The notes under the pieces were generated by a model. It did not search any database. It had not been told where the DNA came from and saw only the letters and a list, made by a program, of their open reading frames with translations. From Colletotrichum lupini (Eukaryota; Ascomycota; Sordariomycetes; Glomerellales; Glomerellaceae), in NCBI RefSeq assembly GCF_023278565.1, contig NC_064678.1, forward strand, positions 4,402,001 through 4,466,000: 64,000 nucleotides of DNA. The letters run 5' to 3'. Shown piece after piece: positions 22,793 through 35,334 of this stretch (position 1 is its first letter; each line of letters begins with the position of its first letter). A program made the position numbers and the translations under genes.

Positions 22793-25700
22793 CTATCTAC
22801 CACCGCCCTTCTGCATCTTGGTGATTTCGGTCTGGTAACGGATCTTGAAGCCGTTGCACAGCGCTCTCATGTCAGGGTAAGCCTGCTTCAGTAACTCGAA
22901 GCCACCCGGAATAACGCGAACAGGCCACGAGTTGACACGAGATCCACGACTCGCCTTGAAGCAAAGCCAGAAGTAACCGGGATGCTTGGGGTCGATACAG
23001 AACGCATAAGCGGACCGGTTGGGATTGGCATCAATGTATGTAGTGAGCCATTTCTCTGTATTGCATGATCAGTTGTCGCTCATCTCAAAAGTAAAGTACG
23101 GAGGCACCTACCAAGATCCGTCTTGGACCGCTTCTCGAACTTCTCATGCTGCATCATCTCATCCACCTTGCGAGACATAGCCTCGATGTGTTCGTGGATC
23201 AACTCATCCAGATCCTTGTAGGTGAACTTGCCACCAACCCTGAGAAGTTTGCCGACGGAAAACTCCGTCTCTTTTTGGAGCTCAAGCACGTCGACATGTT
23301 GGAAAACACCATCGGCGACCTTCCAGGTGATAGCCAGATGGTCGTTACCTTTTGAGGAAGGTCGAATGATGACCTCTCCGGCGGCTTGGGTACCAAGCCA
23401 TTGCTCAGCTTCCAATCCGTTGAACGGCTTGAACAGCGGGTGCTTGATGACTCTCTGGGTGCGTCCAGTGGTCTTGTCCTTTTCGCGGAGTTCTTCCTTA
23501 TCAGCTGCCTCCAGTCTCTCGTCCCACTGGCCATGGCCATGGTATAATTGACGCTTGTAAGGGCGTTTGACTTCGGCTTCTCTTGCAGAAAGCTTGGCCA
23601 AGAAGTCCTTGTAGTTTACCTCAAGAACCTTGGCTTGCACCGTCTGCCCTGTCGTGAGAAGACCTCTGACGCGAACACCATCAGGGCCGTCGTGCGACTC
23701 GATGCGGCCCTCTATACCGCAGTCAAGCTTCACTATGGCGAAGTCATCTTTCACCACTCGGATGTTGACGGGGATGATCATGCCCTGAGCGAGTGTGTCC
23801 TTGGTCTCGCCAGTGAACATTGTGAAAATCTCGTTCGGACCGAGGCTTGAGAAGTTTCTGCGCAACTCCTCGTAGGGGGCTTGAAGTTCAGCCCGAATTG
23901 TCTCGAGCGTAGCGCGCTTCCGCTGGCTGTAGTTACGCTCAAGTTGCTCCGCATATTCCTCGAGGATAAGCTCATTAACCTTCTCTTGTTCGTCTTCCTT
24001 AAAGAGTTTTCGAACAATAGCGCCAGGTCCATTGTGATCCGTCTCCGCTTTGACGTCCTCTTCATCAAGTTCAAGGGCGTCAGCTGCCATCTTGCGACCC
24101 AGCTCGTAGTCCTCTGGGTGAACACGGGTGTTGTCAAGGGGGTCTGAGGCGGGGTTGGTCGCATCGTAGTCGATGAAGAGGAAACTGGCGCAGTTGTTCC
24201 AGACTCTTGGGCCCACAACTGGCAGCTTGCCACTGTCGGGGTCGCCAACCAGCTCATCTCTACTGCCGACAGCTCCTCCGTTCGCGTTGATGGCTTTGAT
24301 GACGCTTGTGGCCTTTCGGGGGCCGAGACCGGCGACATAGGGCAGGAGGTTCGCTGTGTAAGAATCGCCCACGGCCTCGTTGATGTTGACACCACACAGA
24401 TTAACCATGTCAACCATCGCGGACTCGAGGTGCTTGAGTAGCTTCTCTTGGGGCAGCAGGTTTTGACAAGGGTGGAAAGCTAGCGATGCAATGTCTTTAC
24501 CAAGAGCCGCATACTCCTTGAGTGGGTTTTGCATGTAGTGCGCCAAAGCGATGCAATATCTTGTGAGTGAACTGAGAGTAGGGTGCTCTGCGACTGCTCT
24601 AGGGCTGTCCTTGTAGAGACGAGCCACCTCGTCATTTACCACGATGACTTCGAGAGGCTCAGTGCGATACTCCCCAAGCTCAGGGTCATCGAACTCGGGC
24701 CCCATCAAGCCCTTCTCGCTGATTAGACTTTCCAGGTCTCTCACAAGCTTCTGCGTATCTGCAGACCAGCCGCTGATACCGATGGCATCCGGGCGGCGCC
24801 TGTTGACGATCTCGACAAATTCTTCGCGAGCTCGCTCGTCACGAGCTAGATTGCCCAGCTTTCCCTGCTCAATGACCCGGCCATCTTCCTCAACAGAAGC
24901 CCAGAGTGTAGGGTCGCGAGCTGGATCGGCCATTCCGTTGGACAGAGTGATGATTCGGGGCAGTGTGCCAAGAATCATACCCTTGGGCTTGTATGGCGCT
25001 TGATCGAGCCTCTTTGAATATTCTTCGCGGCAGGCTTTGAGAACTTCTTCTTGGCATGCAGTCCGGAGAGACTCCTTGACGCCCTTGGCAATAATCTTAG
25101 AAAGCCGGGGAACAATGAGATCAAGTACCTTCTGACGTTCATCGTTCCATCGATCCGCGAGTTCACTGTAGTTGTCTGAAATGAACTCTTGGCGCAACGA
25201 GCGCTTAAAGCCCTCGTCGTTCTCCAATGTCAGCTTAACCTCGATGAGACCCTCTTCCTCGGCCTTCATCATCTTGAGGTACAGATCTGGCTGGCGAGCA
25301 ACGTCGGCGATTGTCTGATTGATGAGATACTTGACCTCGTAGAATGGATGCGACTCGTCAATCTTCTTCAGACCCTTCTCTGTCCGGCGACAGCTGATTT
25401 CGCCCATCTGATAGAAGTTGACTCTGAAGTGCTTCCGCATACGAGGGTTGACAAACAGCTCCTCTGCGTACATCTGGCGAGCAGCGTACATCACAGTATC
25501 ACCGGTTTGGAATTCTTCATCCGTGAGGGAGTCGGCGAGGTCGTCAGGAAGCTGGCTGTCGTCGTCGGCCCAAACCTTGTTGCCCTCGCGAAGAGTGTTT
25601 TGGGCGAACCGATCCGGAGTGATACCGTAGGCACGGACAAAACCGATAGCCTTGCTCCTCCTGACTCTGTCGACAAGATTTGATTTGGAGCCTGGGCGCT

Positions 25701-27192
25701 TCATCTGATTGCCATTGCCGTTCATGAAAGACAAATCCTTGAGCTCGTTGGTGTACTGGAAGTGGAGGTAGTCCTGCAAATCTTGCAGTTCTTCCATGGT
25801 CGCAGCTTGGGGAATCATATCTTCGAGTACATCGTCCTTGATGCTAGCAGCAGATTTGAGGTTCTCGAGCGTCTTTTCCAGAGCGTTCCGCTTTTCGATC
25901 AGTGAGCGGAACTTGATATCAAGCTCCAAAATTCGCCATAAGTCGTCCTGAGTAAGAAGCTTGTCTGCGCTGACAATCCATTCAGGGGCGTCAGGGTCGT
26001 CACGATGGTCGGGATTTTTGGTCTTCTTGGCATGGATCAGGTAATCCTTGCGATGCTGAAAGACGTAGGGGACCTCAACGTCGTCAACGACAAAGAACTC
26101 GAGGACCTTGCCAATCGCCTTGGTGAAGGGTCCGTGTAGTTCGGACTGGAGCAGCTTTTTGGGCCACATCAAACCCGCAATCCACCGGGCCTCTTCCTTG
26201 AACTGCTCAGCGCTAATTTGCAAGTGCTTGAACGGTTTTCGGTCCAGCTGGAATCTTTCAGGCTCGTCTGTGAATCGGATCTGGTTGTCCTCGTCGGTCA
26301 AGAGCTTCTCCTTCAACTGTGAAGGCTCAAACACGTCCTTGAGCTCAATGACCTGCTCTTCGCGTTCGCGGTCTTCTTGCTCTTCTTCCATTTGGAGGGC
26401 CCACTCGTAATCCTCGCCATTACCGAAGATTGCCTCCATGTCCTCCAAGGCGTCTTTATCAAGGCCGGAAGTGTCGACGACGCCTCCAACTCCTCTGTCG
26501 CGGGGCCGAGCGACTTCGGCATCTTCCTGCTGACGCGCTCGTTCGTCCTCATCCTCCGGATAATCTTCCTCAATGAAGTCTTCGAACTCGTCGGCCTGGG
26601 GGCGGTAGTTCGATCGGCCGTAGGGTTTTTGATCGTTGGCTTCCTCGTCGTCATCGGAGAACATGTCCTCTAAGCCGCGTCGCTCGGGGCCACGGTCGTC
26701 CTCGTCCCGATGTCCTCGTTTGAGACGCTTGAATTTAGGCTACAGACACGTTAGTACATCCAGTAGCGATAGTCCATGGGGACATCGTACCTGTGTTGGT
26801 GCTCTGCGCTCGATTTGTTCCCCGATAAGTTCCAGGTCATCCTCATCCAGCCGCTCTTCTTCTTCTCTGTCGCGATGCTCTCGCTTCCGCTTTCGCTCGT
26901 GAGCATCTTCGTCCTCACCTACTTCCTCTTCCTCATCTTCGTCGACGATAAATCCCTCGCGAATCTGAGTGTGAGAAAAAATTAGTCAGTCGTCAACGTG
27001 ATCTGAATGTCCATCGCCTACTTTGCGCGCTTCCTCCTCATCTTCATCGTCCTCTTCCTCTTCGGAGGAGTCCTCGGGGGCCGCATTTCTTCTGCGCGCA
27101 GATCTAGGGTCGGCATCCTCATCCAGAGACTCCTCATCCTCATCATCGAGCTCGGCCTCGCCGTCGACGAAATCCCGCATTGAGGCGCTCAT
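22793..27192 (-). CDS. SPT6: Transcription elongation factor and histone chaperone Spt6
   Basis: Four exons, 27192-27022, 26964-26791, 26739-23112 and 23055-22793, give 1411 aa (yeast 1451). The N-terminal 200 or so residues are extremely acidic (Asp/Glu runs) and intrinsically disordered, as in the histone- and Spn1-binding region of the family. A helix-turn-helix region, a YqgF-like fold (around [17 protein letters not shown]), the helix-hairpin-helix ([20 protein letters not shown]) and an S1 RNA-binding domain ([20 protein letters not shown]) follow. The tandem SH2 domains at the C-terminus (VIIRPSS.., [18 protein letters not shown]) bind the phosphorylated Rpb1 linker. Spt6 travels with RNA polymerase II and reassembles nucleosomes. 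The last intron is needed to complete the second SH2 domain; unspliced, the frame ends at 23080. The start is the MSASMRDF methionine. Confidence 0.96.
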
Positions 27193-27627
27193 CTTGAAGT
27201 TGCCTAGAATCAAAGTCGCAGCGCGTGGTGAAAGTGACGCCTTCGTCGGTGGATGATACCTGGTAGGCGCGTTGCGATCGCTGAGAGAGCTCGACTAGGC
27301 TCAGAATTTGATTAGAAAAGAAAGTATCGTGCCCGGATTAATGAATCGATGTCGAGATGGGTTCGCTCAAATTCGGAGGAAAGAACGTGGGCAAGAATTG
27401 AAGGAAGGCGTCCTTGACCGGGCAATTTTCAGTTGCCTCTCCAGCACACCTGCACTTGGAATAATTGAAAGCTTGGACCTCCCTCCAATGGCTCTCCCAG
27501 CGCGCCTCGTTCGCTGACCCGACCTTCAGCCTCGGACCCGGAAGGTCCACTGTGGCTGGTGATAGTTATTCCGGCCTCTGAACAGAGCCGCTTATCTTAT
27601 CGGTTTATCCGCAATATAGGTATCCCT

Positions 27628-27680
27628 GTACCTTAGGTACTCTACCTATACTAGGTACTCCGTAAGGTAAGGAAGGTATG
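27628..27680. repeat. Cluster of TACCTTAGGTA-type palindromic motifs
   Basis: A perfect 13-nt palindrome-like GTACCTTAGGTAC at 27628-27640 is followed by CTACCTATACTAGGTACTC and by GTAAGGTAAGGAAGGTA. Related motifs recur in other intergenic regions of this window, for example 4791-4800, 10643-10660, 13181-13197 and 30091-30107. Confidence 0.6.
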
Positions 27681-30333
27681 CCACCTGCGATACCACATGC
27701 AAAGTGATTCTGCGTCCCCTGCTCGCGATGTGAATCCCAGATTTCCGAAGACTAGCTACCCTAGGATGATTTAACCACAGCCCGCTATTCTAAGTCGCCG
27801 TTCATGACTCTATGCACCCGACACGGTCTCGTTGAGAAGAGTCACTGCATCAACTCAAGTATCCTTTAGAGAATCATGAAGCTTCAGTGACTATTTCTTG
27901 GGATAGCCGCCAGCTCAAGTAGCTCAGCTGAATAATGGGAGGCTTCTTGCAATGATCGATACTAGGGGTAGACAGCAACCTGTGTTAGTCTGTAAGCGTT
28001 TGGCTTAAACGGCTTGAATTGGCTTGCCTGCGAACAGCGTAGTCCTACTCTTTCCAGCTGTTCCTTCACGAATGCAACAAACTCCAGTCACTTGCTAGTT
28101 GTGCGGAGGCAGAAGGGATGCAAAGAATCTGTCAACCCTAGGCGATATTACTTCTATGATACTATTCCGAAATCACAGTTGGCATAAGCAGCATAAACAG
28201 GAAATCGCGAAGGAGGATCCTATCAAGAGTTTTCATCTTCGTCTGTCAATATGACACAGACGTTGGCGCCGCAGGGAAGCGCATTTTGCAGCCAGCGACA
28301 AATTAGCAAGCCATGAACCCATCATGCAGCACATCATGGCACAATCCCGCGCTTGGGCAGCCATCTGGAGCCTGTCGGGAAGCAGAACTGACCAGACACT
28401 CAGACATTCGAGGCTTGTTGGTAGGTGTGGGAGGGGCAATGTGGGCGGGCGGCAAGACACTGAGACACCAGGCCATTTTGCGACTCAAGGCCCTGGTACA
28501 GAACAAAGTGGGATTTCTTCAATGCCTCACCACCGTTGGCTCGAGTTGCCTCCATCACACCCAGCGTGGCAGCCCACCGGCTTATATGAAGTGCCCAGAC
28601 GACTCCTAGCCCCTGTCATGGACTTGAGTGACGGGTTGAAAGGGTGACGGAGACAGCGATGCAATTGGACTTGACGGCTTCTTAAATGGTGAATGGATGA
28701 ATTGTGGGCCATCATGGAAGGATGGTACAGATAGTCGTAGGAGCGGATGGGAGTAGATAAATTTAGAGGCAGTTAGATGTCTTTGATTGGCGTGTAGATC
28801 TGCATTCCCGTACTGCTTATTTTTTACTGCGTTGCCTCTGCCATGTTATGGCAATGGTTGGGACCGATGGTGTCAAATGCAGGCGGATACAGCGGCAGGC
28901 CAGAGAGTAAGGTACCAGTAGCCCTCTCCAAGTCATAGTCGAAATTGTCTTTTCGCCTTGTTCGCTAACGACCTGCTAATGTTGATGGGAAGCTGAAGCG
29001 TAGAGGAAAGGATAGCCGTCGGGCCCCGGCTCGTATACACACTTACTTGTAGAGTAAGGTACCCCATAGGAAGAGTGAGGTGGATCGAGGCGGGCTCTGG
29101 GCTTTTGAGTCTGTGCTGTCGAGGAAGAATCACGGATCCGATATCTCACGTTGAGTTGAGGTAAAATAGGAGGTCCTTCCCTGGACGGACCAGTCCAGAG
29201 ACCCGTCAGTCGCCAACCCAGAGTTGTCGATGGCTCCACGGAACTGCAAGGTCCCCTGGAGGATTCTCACGTTCTGCTGCTACTGTAGCTCTAAAACGTG
29301 CGTCAAGTCATCTCTATCCCGTACTCCGGAGCTGGGTCTCGACGTCTCTAAAACACTGGCCCGGGCTAGTGCTGGGCTGTGGCCCGTTTGGGTCCTCTTG
29401 TTGTTCTCCGTTGCTGATCCCAGCCACTCTGCATCTGACCTTAGCTACCTAAGGCACGTTGGGAACTCTGGGTACTTGGCTTTACTAGTGTAGTTATTGG
29501 TAAGGAGAAGTATCCGTAGCCTTATTCGGATACAGTACCGCAGACGTTGGTGGGGCGCTTCCATTTGTATCGTATCCGCCATTGTCGCAGAGAAAGAAAC
29601 AGCGAACTGCAACACTAGGAAACCACGAAGCCGACGAACCAAGAAGCCAAAGAGACGTCCAGTCTCAACTCGTCGAGGTAGAAACGATGTAGCGTAGCGT
29701 CGGCTGGCCAGCAAGGAAATCAGTGGAAACGACACAAGTGACCAAACCTGCCCTGACGGACCGAGACCAAGGTGGGAAAGGCCTGGAAGACTTCACGGAC
29801 GAGTTACCGTCGCTCTCGCTACTAGAGCGCGGATTAGAACCTGGAGGGGATGCCGCCCCCGGTTGGTCCCAGGTTCAGGTCTTAAACAGATACAGCCGCG
29901 CTGTGTGATCCGAAACCATTTCTGAGCCCTCATTTGTTGACTCGGGGTGTGCTGGAGACCTGCGTCTCGACACTAGACTGGACGGGACCGGACTGGACCG
30001 TGATTCTTGTGGGCTGTTCCTGCCACCTCGTCCTCCTTCCACGGGTAAGTGGAGGTAAGGTACCTCACTTCAGACACCTGGGCACCATCACCTTAGGTAC
30101 CTACCTTTCCCCCTCCACTGGGTGTACCACTGCGCTCCAGTTGGGGGTCTCCCACTCCATCACACCCGGGCACCTCAGGTCTGTTCTACTTTGGATGTTT
30201 GTGTGGCAGAACGAACCTTTGTTTGATCTGACACCACTTATTACTCTTCACCTCTCAGGTCGACTACTGCACCTGCGTCTTGTTCTCCAAGCGGTCGAAA
30301 CTGGTCCATCGTTCTATTGCTTTACTTCCTCTT

Positions 30334-30356
30334 TCATTCATTCATCCATCCATCCC
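30334..30356 (+). repeat. Simple repeat (TTCA/TCCA tetranucleotides)
   Basis: Three ATTC-type and three ATCC-type tetranucleotides follow one another in the pyrimidine-rich leader region of the MAPKK gene. Confidence 0.6.
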
Positions 30357-31027
30357 CTCCCCGTCATCCTCTTCTTAACCATCCTGACCCGCGACCCACG
30401 TTCCGCCCGTTTACCTATCGAGAGCAACCTCGTTTACTTCTACGAGGCCCTCTCATTTACTCCTATCCAGCGACACGGAGCACGTTGCCTATTTCTTGCT
30501 CGTCTACCCCTCCCCCCTCGCCATTTCTCGGAGTCGCCTCCCTACCTTACCTTCCAACCCCACCTTGGCCGAAACGGGGACGCCATCGAGAACAATCACA
30601 CCAATAAATTTCGAGTCGTTTACGCCCCTCTTCCTCCTTCTCCTTTCTTACACGCAGTCGTCGACCTCGGATATCGTCCATCGCTTCTTCCGCCAAAGCG
30701 ATATCAAACTCAACCTCGGCGCGCCGAGCATTAACGAACCTTCGCAGCTCGCCTTTCCCCCCTCCTGTTTCCCGACGCAACCCCGATTGCACGATTCCTT
30801 TACAGTGACAAGCCAGTCTTTGGTATTTGATTACACGAGACCGTTGGTTCCAGTCATCTGTCCTCGGCACAAGCGATTCGACCCAGTCCAACTCGTGTGC
30901 GAACGCTACCCAACACGCGAATCACAATTCCTGACGATCCGAGACGGCAAAGCATAGCTTAAATCGCAGCGCAGGAGACCACACACACACTGGAGGGTGT
31001 GGCTATTTACTACAGCGTGAACAGGGC

Positions 31028-31054
31028 ATGACATATACCTGTTCGTTGTTGTAA
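31028..31054 (+). promoter_or_regulatory. Short uORF in the MAPKK leader
   Basis: ATG at 31028 opens an 8-codon frame (MTYTCSLL) closed by TAA at 31052-31054, 71 nt before the MAPKK start. If the transcript includes this stretch it could lower translation. The transcription start is not known, so a role is uncertain. Confidence 0.35.
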
Positions 31055-31125
31055 CTGCTGGCGTTATCCATCTTCACTTTCGATTTTCCGATTACGAGTC
31101 TGTGACGGAGACCTGTTAGCCCAAA

Positions 31126-32836
31126 ATGGCTGACCCTTTCGCGCCTCGCTCTATGAAGCGCAAGAACGTCAAAGGCCTAGCCTTGACACCTGCTGCACCC
31201 AAGCCTCCACCGACCGCCGAGACCAGCAGTCACCGCGATAAGGACGGCGGTGACCAGTCGGCACAGCTGGAGATTGGCATCGAGTACAAGCTGGATCTGC
31301 GACCAGAGGACCTAGAAATTCTGAAGGAGCTCGGTTCAGGAAACGGAGGCACTGTCAGCAAAGTCAAACATGTTCTTACCGGCACTGTCATGGCACGAAA
31401 GGTTGGTCATTGCTGATGCCCTGTTCGGAAGGTCAAGTACTCACCAACACAGGTCATTCACGTGGAGGCGAAGAAAGAGATGCGCAAGCGCATCGTGCGC
31501 GAACTTCAGATTATGCACGGCTGCTCATCCGAGTATATCGTCAACTTCTACGGAGCCTTCCTGAACGACCACAACGACGTCATTATGTGTATGGAGTACA
31601 TGGACGTTGGGTAAGCGAGTGTCTGATATACTTTAGCAACCTTGGCTAACGTGTCTCCCAGTGCTTTGGATCGGGTATCCAAGGTCTTTGGGCCTGTTCG
31701 AGTAGATGTTCTCGGAAAGATTGCCGTGGCTACCTTGGGAGGCTTGACCTACCTCTACTCGAAGCATCACATCATGCACAGAGACATTAAGCCATCCAAT
31801 ATTCTGGTGAACTCTAGGGGAAGTATCAAGCTCTGCGATTTTGGCGTGTCTGGAGAGCTCATTAACTCTGTTGCTGATACGTTTGTGGGAACTTCAACGT
31901 ACATGGCACCCGAGCGAATCCAGGGCGAGAAGTACACAGTCAAGTCAGATGTGTGGAGTTTTGGTCTGACCATCATGGAAATGGCCATTGGAAAGTTCCC
32001 CTTCAACGCAAGCGAGCAACTTTCGGACGGCGAGTGCGCACCCGCCGGCATTCTGGACCTTTTGCAGCAAATTGTCCACGAGCCTGCGCCCAGGCTACCC
32101 AAGAGCGATGCCTTCCCTTCGATTTTGGAAGACATGATTCAAAAGTGCCTGTCCAAGGTTCCTGACGAGCGGCCTACTCCTCAGGAGCTCTTTGTAAGCA
32201 TATCCCCCAAATATGAATCAACCTTGCCGCTAACATTTTTCCCACCAGGACCGTGATCCGTTTGTCCAAGCTGCCAAGAGAACACCAGTAGACCTGAGAG
32301 AGTGGGCGGTTGGTATGATGGAGAGGGACAATCGCAAGTCTCACTTGGCGCCCCAGCTTTCTCCAGCAACACGCGATCTGCTCAACTCCAATGATTCCCC
32401 AACATATCACGGGGGTTCTGGAAACGATCGATCCCTGGACACGCCTACTTCAGGAGAAATTCCTATTGCCGGCGCTGGCATTATCTCTCCGAGAGAGCCC
32501 GCCAGTCACTCGAACCGCTCTCCCACTAGAAATGGGCTCAACACAATGAGCAGTAGACAGCCGGGTGGCCATCCTGGGATGGGACAGAGGATTGTTACCA
32601 CCAACTCGATTCCCAAGGTTGGCGAGTATCCGAATAGTGCTGGTCCGGTGAGCGCCAATGCTGCGTCATTTAGCCTGCCTGTTCGCCCGGCCCCTGGCGG
32701 ACCTCTACCTCCGGCCCCTCCTCGAAAGGGCACACCTGATGATCCGAGAAGAGAGAACCGGAGACAAGCTACCTTTGGCATGCCTCCGGCGCCCAGAAGC
32801 TACGCAAGCGACGTGTACAACGGCACCTCCAACTAG
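31126..32836 (+). CDS. MAP kinase kinase of the Ste7/Mst7 (Neurospora MEK-2) class
   Basis: Exons 31126-31401, 31453-31610, 31662-32193 and 32249-32836 give 517 aa. Residues 11-20 (KRKNVKGLAL) look like a MAPK docking site. The kinase domain spans about 62-350: Gly-rich loop 70-75 (GSGNGG), catalytic Lys92 in VMARK, HRD at 184-186, DFG at 204-206, and an activation segment with Ser214-x-x-x-Thr218 followed by VGTSTYMAPE. That SxxxT pattern is the MAPKKK phosphorylation site of MAPKKs. The insert SDGECAPAGILDLLQQIV and the long Pro/Ser-rich tail fit the Ste7/Mst7 branch, which activates the Fus3/Kss1/Pmk1-type MAPK in mating, hyphal fusion and infection-related growth. The frame stops at a TAG (32834-32836), but the same frame then stays open to 33142 with tail-like sequence, so the annotated end may be premature. 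It is convergent with the HAD gene. Confidence 0.93.
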
Positions 32837-33142
32837 TCGCAGGGGGGCTTCGACTATACACATAGCATTGGGCCTCAACCCCACCAAGCTCACCAACTGC
32901 ATAACAGAGCATCAAATCGCGCCATTTCGCCACAACAGCCACATCCATCTTTCAGCCAAGGACCAAGAACTTGCCATATTTCTACCCAGATGGCTTTCCA
33001 ACCAGCATCTGACGAACGGGTTCAACGGGCAATCGCATCAGCTCCGCTTTACTCGTCTCAGAAGATGGATATGCCCGATAACAGAAGCCGCAGGACGCGT
33101 CGTGATGACAATGTCGCCGGCTTAGAAGACCCCTTCATCTAG
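32837..33142 (+). other. In-frame continuation after the MAPKK stop codon (101 codons)
   Basis: Directly after the TAG at 32834-32836 the same frame runs open for 101 codons to a second TAG at 33140-33142. It codes Gln/Pro/His/Ser-rich sequence (SQGGFDYTHSIGPQPHQ..., LYSSQKMDMPD) and ends in GLEDPFI. This matches the composition of the preceding tail. No intron of normal length that would remove the TAG was found: the only close GT..AG pair, 32814-32842, would be 29 nt. It could be a recent stop gain, a sequencing error or stop-codon readthrough. Confidence 0.6.
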
Positions 33143-33592
33143 ACGCGTAGAAAAGCTGGGGTGAAGCCTCGTGCACCAAGTTCCTGCGGCGGAATGTGTC
33201 GACTCGATCGTAGGGAAGCTTCTTACCCTCTTTTCATCAGCATCACTCGGCGCATGTATGGACAACGTTCTCCTGCAGACTTCGGGAACTTTGGGACTTC
33301 ACGCACCCTGGGAAGGCATATCGGTTAAGTCTTTAGAAAGCTTGTGGAGAGCATTCATCATCGATCGTGATCAAGACAGGAGGGATATGTCGACACAAAA
33401 AGCCTTTCATGTAGCAAACTTGGAGGATGGGTTCAATGGTGGCTGATATGCAAATGAGACAGAGACGAACGATTGAGCAGTTCGTCCTGCTTGTCTAGAC
33501 CATGATGTCTTATACTCTCTTGAACTTTTTCTAAATAGACATGAAAGTGACAGCAGACAAGTTGCCGTCTAGTCCCTACTCCTTCGTCTCTT
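33143..33592. other. Convergent 3' region MAPKK/HAD hydrolase
   Basis: This 450-nt stretch holds the 3' ends of both genes. No gene or RNA is seen. Confidence 0.6.
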
Positions 33593-34583
33593 TTATGTCG
33601 ATGAAACTGGCTCCCTGCTGCTAAAACCATCCTCAAGGATAGGAATCAGCTCGTCTAATCGGCGAATCACCAAGTCAGTGTGCTCGTGGTCGACCAAATG
33701 TACATTGACATCGTTGGCAAGGAGCACTGTCGCCGCGCCAGCTCTTCGCCCAGCTGTCATGTCATCGATCGAGTCCCCAACCATGATCAACTCACTACCA
33801 TCACCGATGGTTGTCTCCTTTGCATCAGTCGAGGTGCTTGCTTCTTTGACAAGACCCCAGTTTCGCGCAATATGCAGAATCCCTGCGGGATCTGGCTTAG
33901 GCGGACGAAAGTCGCGGGTCACGATAGGCTCGAAAAGTGACCCCTCGAGGAACTTCCCGAGAAGGTGTGCCACGGGCGCGTCGAAGTTGCGGGTGCAGAT
34001 GCCCTTGCGGACGCCGCGGCTGTCGAGGTAGGACATGAGCTCCACGAGGCCCGGCTGGGCCACCTGAGATGCCATGGCCGTACGCTCAATGTGGCGAATG
34101 GACTCCATTGCTGTCTCTTGTTCCTCCTTCGTGGGGAGGGAGTAGACATGGTCGAGGATGTCTACTTTCTTTGTGATGCCGAGGGCTTGACGCATCTCGC
34201 CGAACATGTACGTTTGAGGTTCACTTGATGCTAGTCAGCAAATTTCGTAAGAAAATATATGCGGCTTGTAAGAGTATCTAATAAGTTTGTGAAGATGTGA
34301 AATGTGTGGCAATTCATGGACTCTTGTCTGAAAAACCACCCGCTCAGGATGAAGTGATTCTGCTTTGCCGGAGGTGCCAAAGTTGGGATTCGAATAAGAT
34401 ACAGAATGAGAAAGTATGATGGCTACAAGCAATGAGACACCTGATCACGTACCATAACGTTCCATCAACATCGAACACAATGCCTTTGAGTCGAGGTGCA
34501 GTTGAGTTTACTGCAGCGCCTGGCTTCAATGGGGCGAATTGCCGGGGAGCGTGTGTAACCATTCTCGAGACGAATTTCTTCAT
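33593..34583 (-). CDS. HAD-superfamily hydrolase
   Basis: Exons 34583-34453 and 34223-33593 are joined over a 229-nt intron (GTACGT donor, GCTGAC branch point, ATCAAG acceptor) to give 253 aa; the join rebuilds FDVDGTLCEPQTYMF. Motif I is Asp38-Val-Asp40-Gly-Thr, with Asp38 as nucleophile and Asp40 as acid/base. Motif II is probably CTRN, motif III the Lys of RPPKPDP, and motif IV GDSIDD, which binds magnesium. The order and the alpha-helical cap between motifs I and II fit class I HAD phosphatases of the phosphoglycolate phosphatase/beta-phosphoglucomutase type. The substrate cannot be assigned. The first 30 residues are basic and lack acidic residues, so mitochondrial targeting is possible but not proven. 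Confidence 0.9.
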
Positions 34584-35334
34584 GGGAGAAGATTTGGTGT
34601 TGATGAAAGCTTAAGACCAACGGCAAAAGACGACGCTCAGGATCTCCCGACCTTGAGATAGAGTTTGCGGTGGTTGCGATACCTTCTATAGAGGAGCACG
34701 AGGAGCTGTTCCGATGAGTCGTTTAACCCTCAACTAAGACGGAAGAGTACGTACACACCCGCACCGGATCGATGACCGCGAGTCGGGAATGCGTCCTGCG
34801 GGCTTAGCTAGTGTAAGATAGGTAGGCGGCGATTGCGCAAAGCCCCACACTGGGCTGGATGGGCATTCGGGGAGTGGGAACACAGTGCCGGCTGACTGAC
34901 TGAAATGTTGCACAATTCCGGACCCCAGCCGGCCAGATGACATGGGTCTAGGGATGCGAATGGTCGGCGCGAATCTTCGAGGCAAGAGAGGTCTGCTGTG
35001 CTGCTGCTGCTGGGAGGAGCTTTCCATGTGGCGACGCCCAACCTGCAGCAATTTAGACCAGTGCCAGTGTGTCGCGGATGCTCGGTCGTTGGGAATTTTG
35101 TTTAGACGCCTTTGCAGTTGGCAGTAGGCCTGTCTGTGTCTGACAGCTATAACCTACCTTTTTTTCCTTACGTACAACAAAACATCCAGAGGGCACCACA
35201 AGTTCATCCCTATTGCTGCAACCTAGAAAACGAACCTCTATTAGACAAGCTTCTGCGAGCTCCCTTGCTGAGCGCAACCAGACCGACTGCTCCAACACGG
35301 CTGACATTTGGGTGATGCGCAACACCCAACCGTG
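34584..35334. other. Divergent intergenic region HAD/DUF2421 gene
   Basis: This 0.75 kb region is shared by two divergent genes. It carries a short uORF at its right end, listed separately, and no convincing gene. Confidence 0.55.

Larger units (their letters stand above)
27193..31125. other. 3.9 kb intergenic region SPT6/MAPKK
   Basis: This is a divergent promoter space with no convincing gene. It holds a cluster of TACC/GGTA-rich motifs at 27615-27680 and a long pyrimidine-rich part at about 30300-30800, probably the promoter and 5' leader of the MAPKK. The open frame at 29934-30734 follows this pyrimidine bias and has no protein features. A short uORF is listed separately. Confidence 0.55.

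Noticed and set aside
29181..29198. CTGGAC/GTCCAG inverted repeat as a terminator or binding site
   Set aside because: Short stem, no repeat elsewhere and no adjacent gene; too weak to call.
29934..30734. 266-codon open frame on the plus strand before the MAPKK
   Set aside because: No ATG at its first codon, and its Leu/Pro/Ser/His bias follows the pyrimidine-rich leader DNA; no protein features.
32814..32842. Possible intron that would remove the TAG in the MAPKK
   Set aside because: Only 29 nt with no branch point, well below the usual minimum for fungal introns, so the stop was treated as real sequence.
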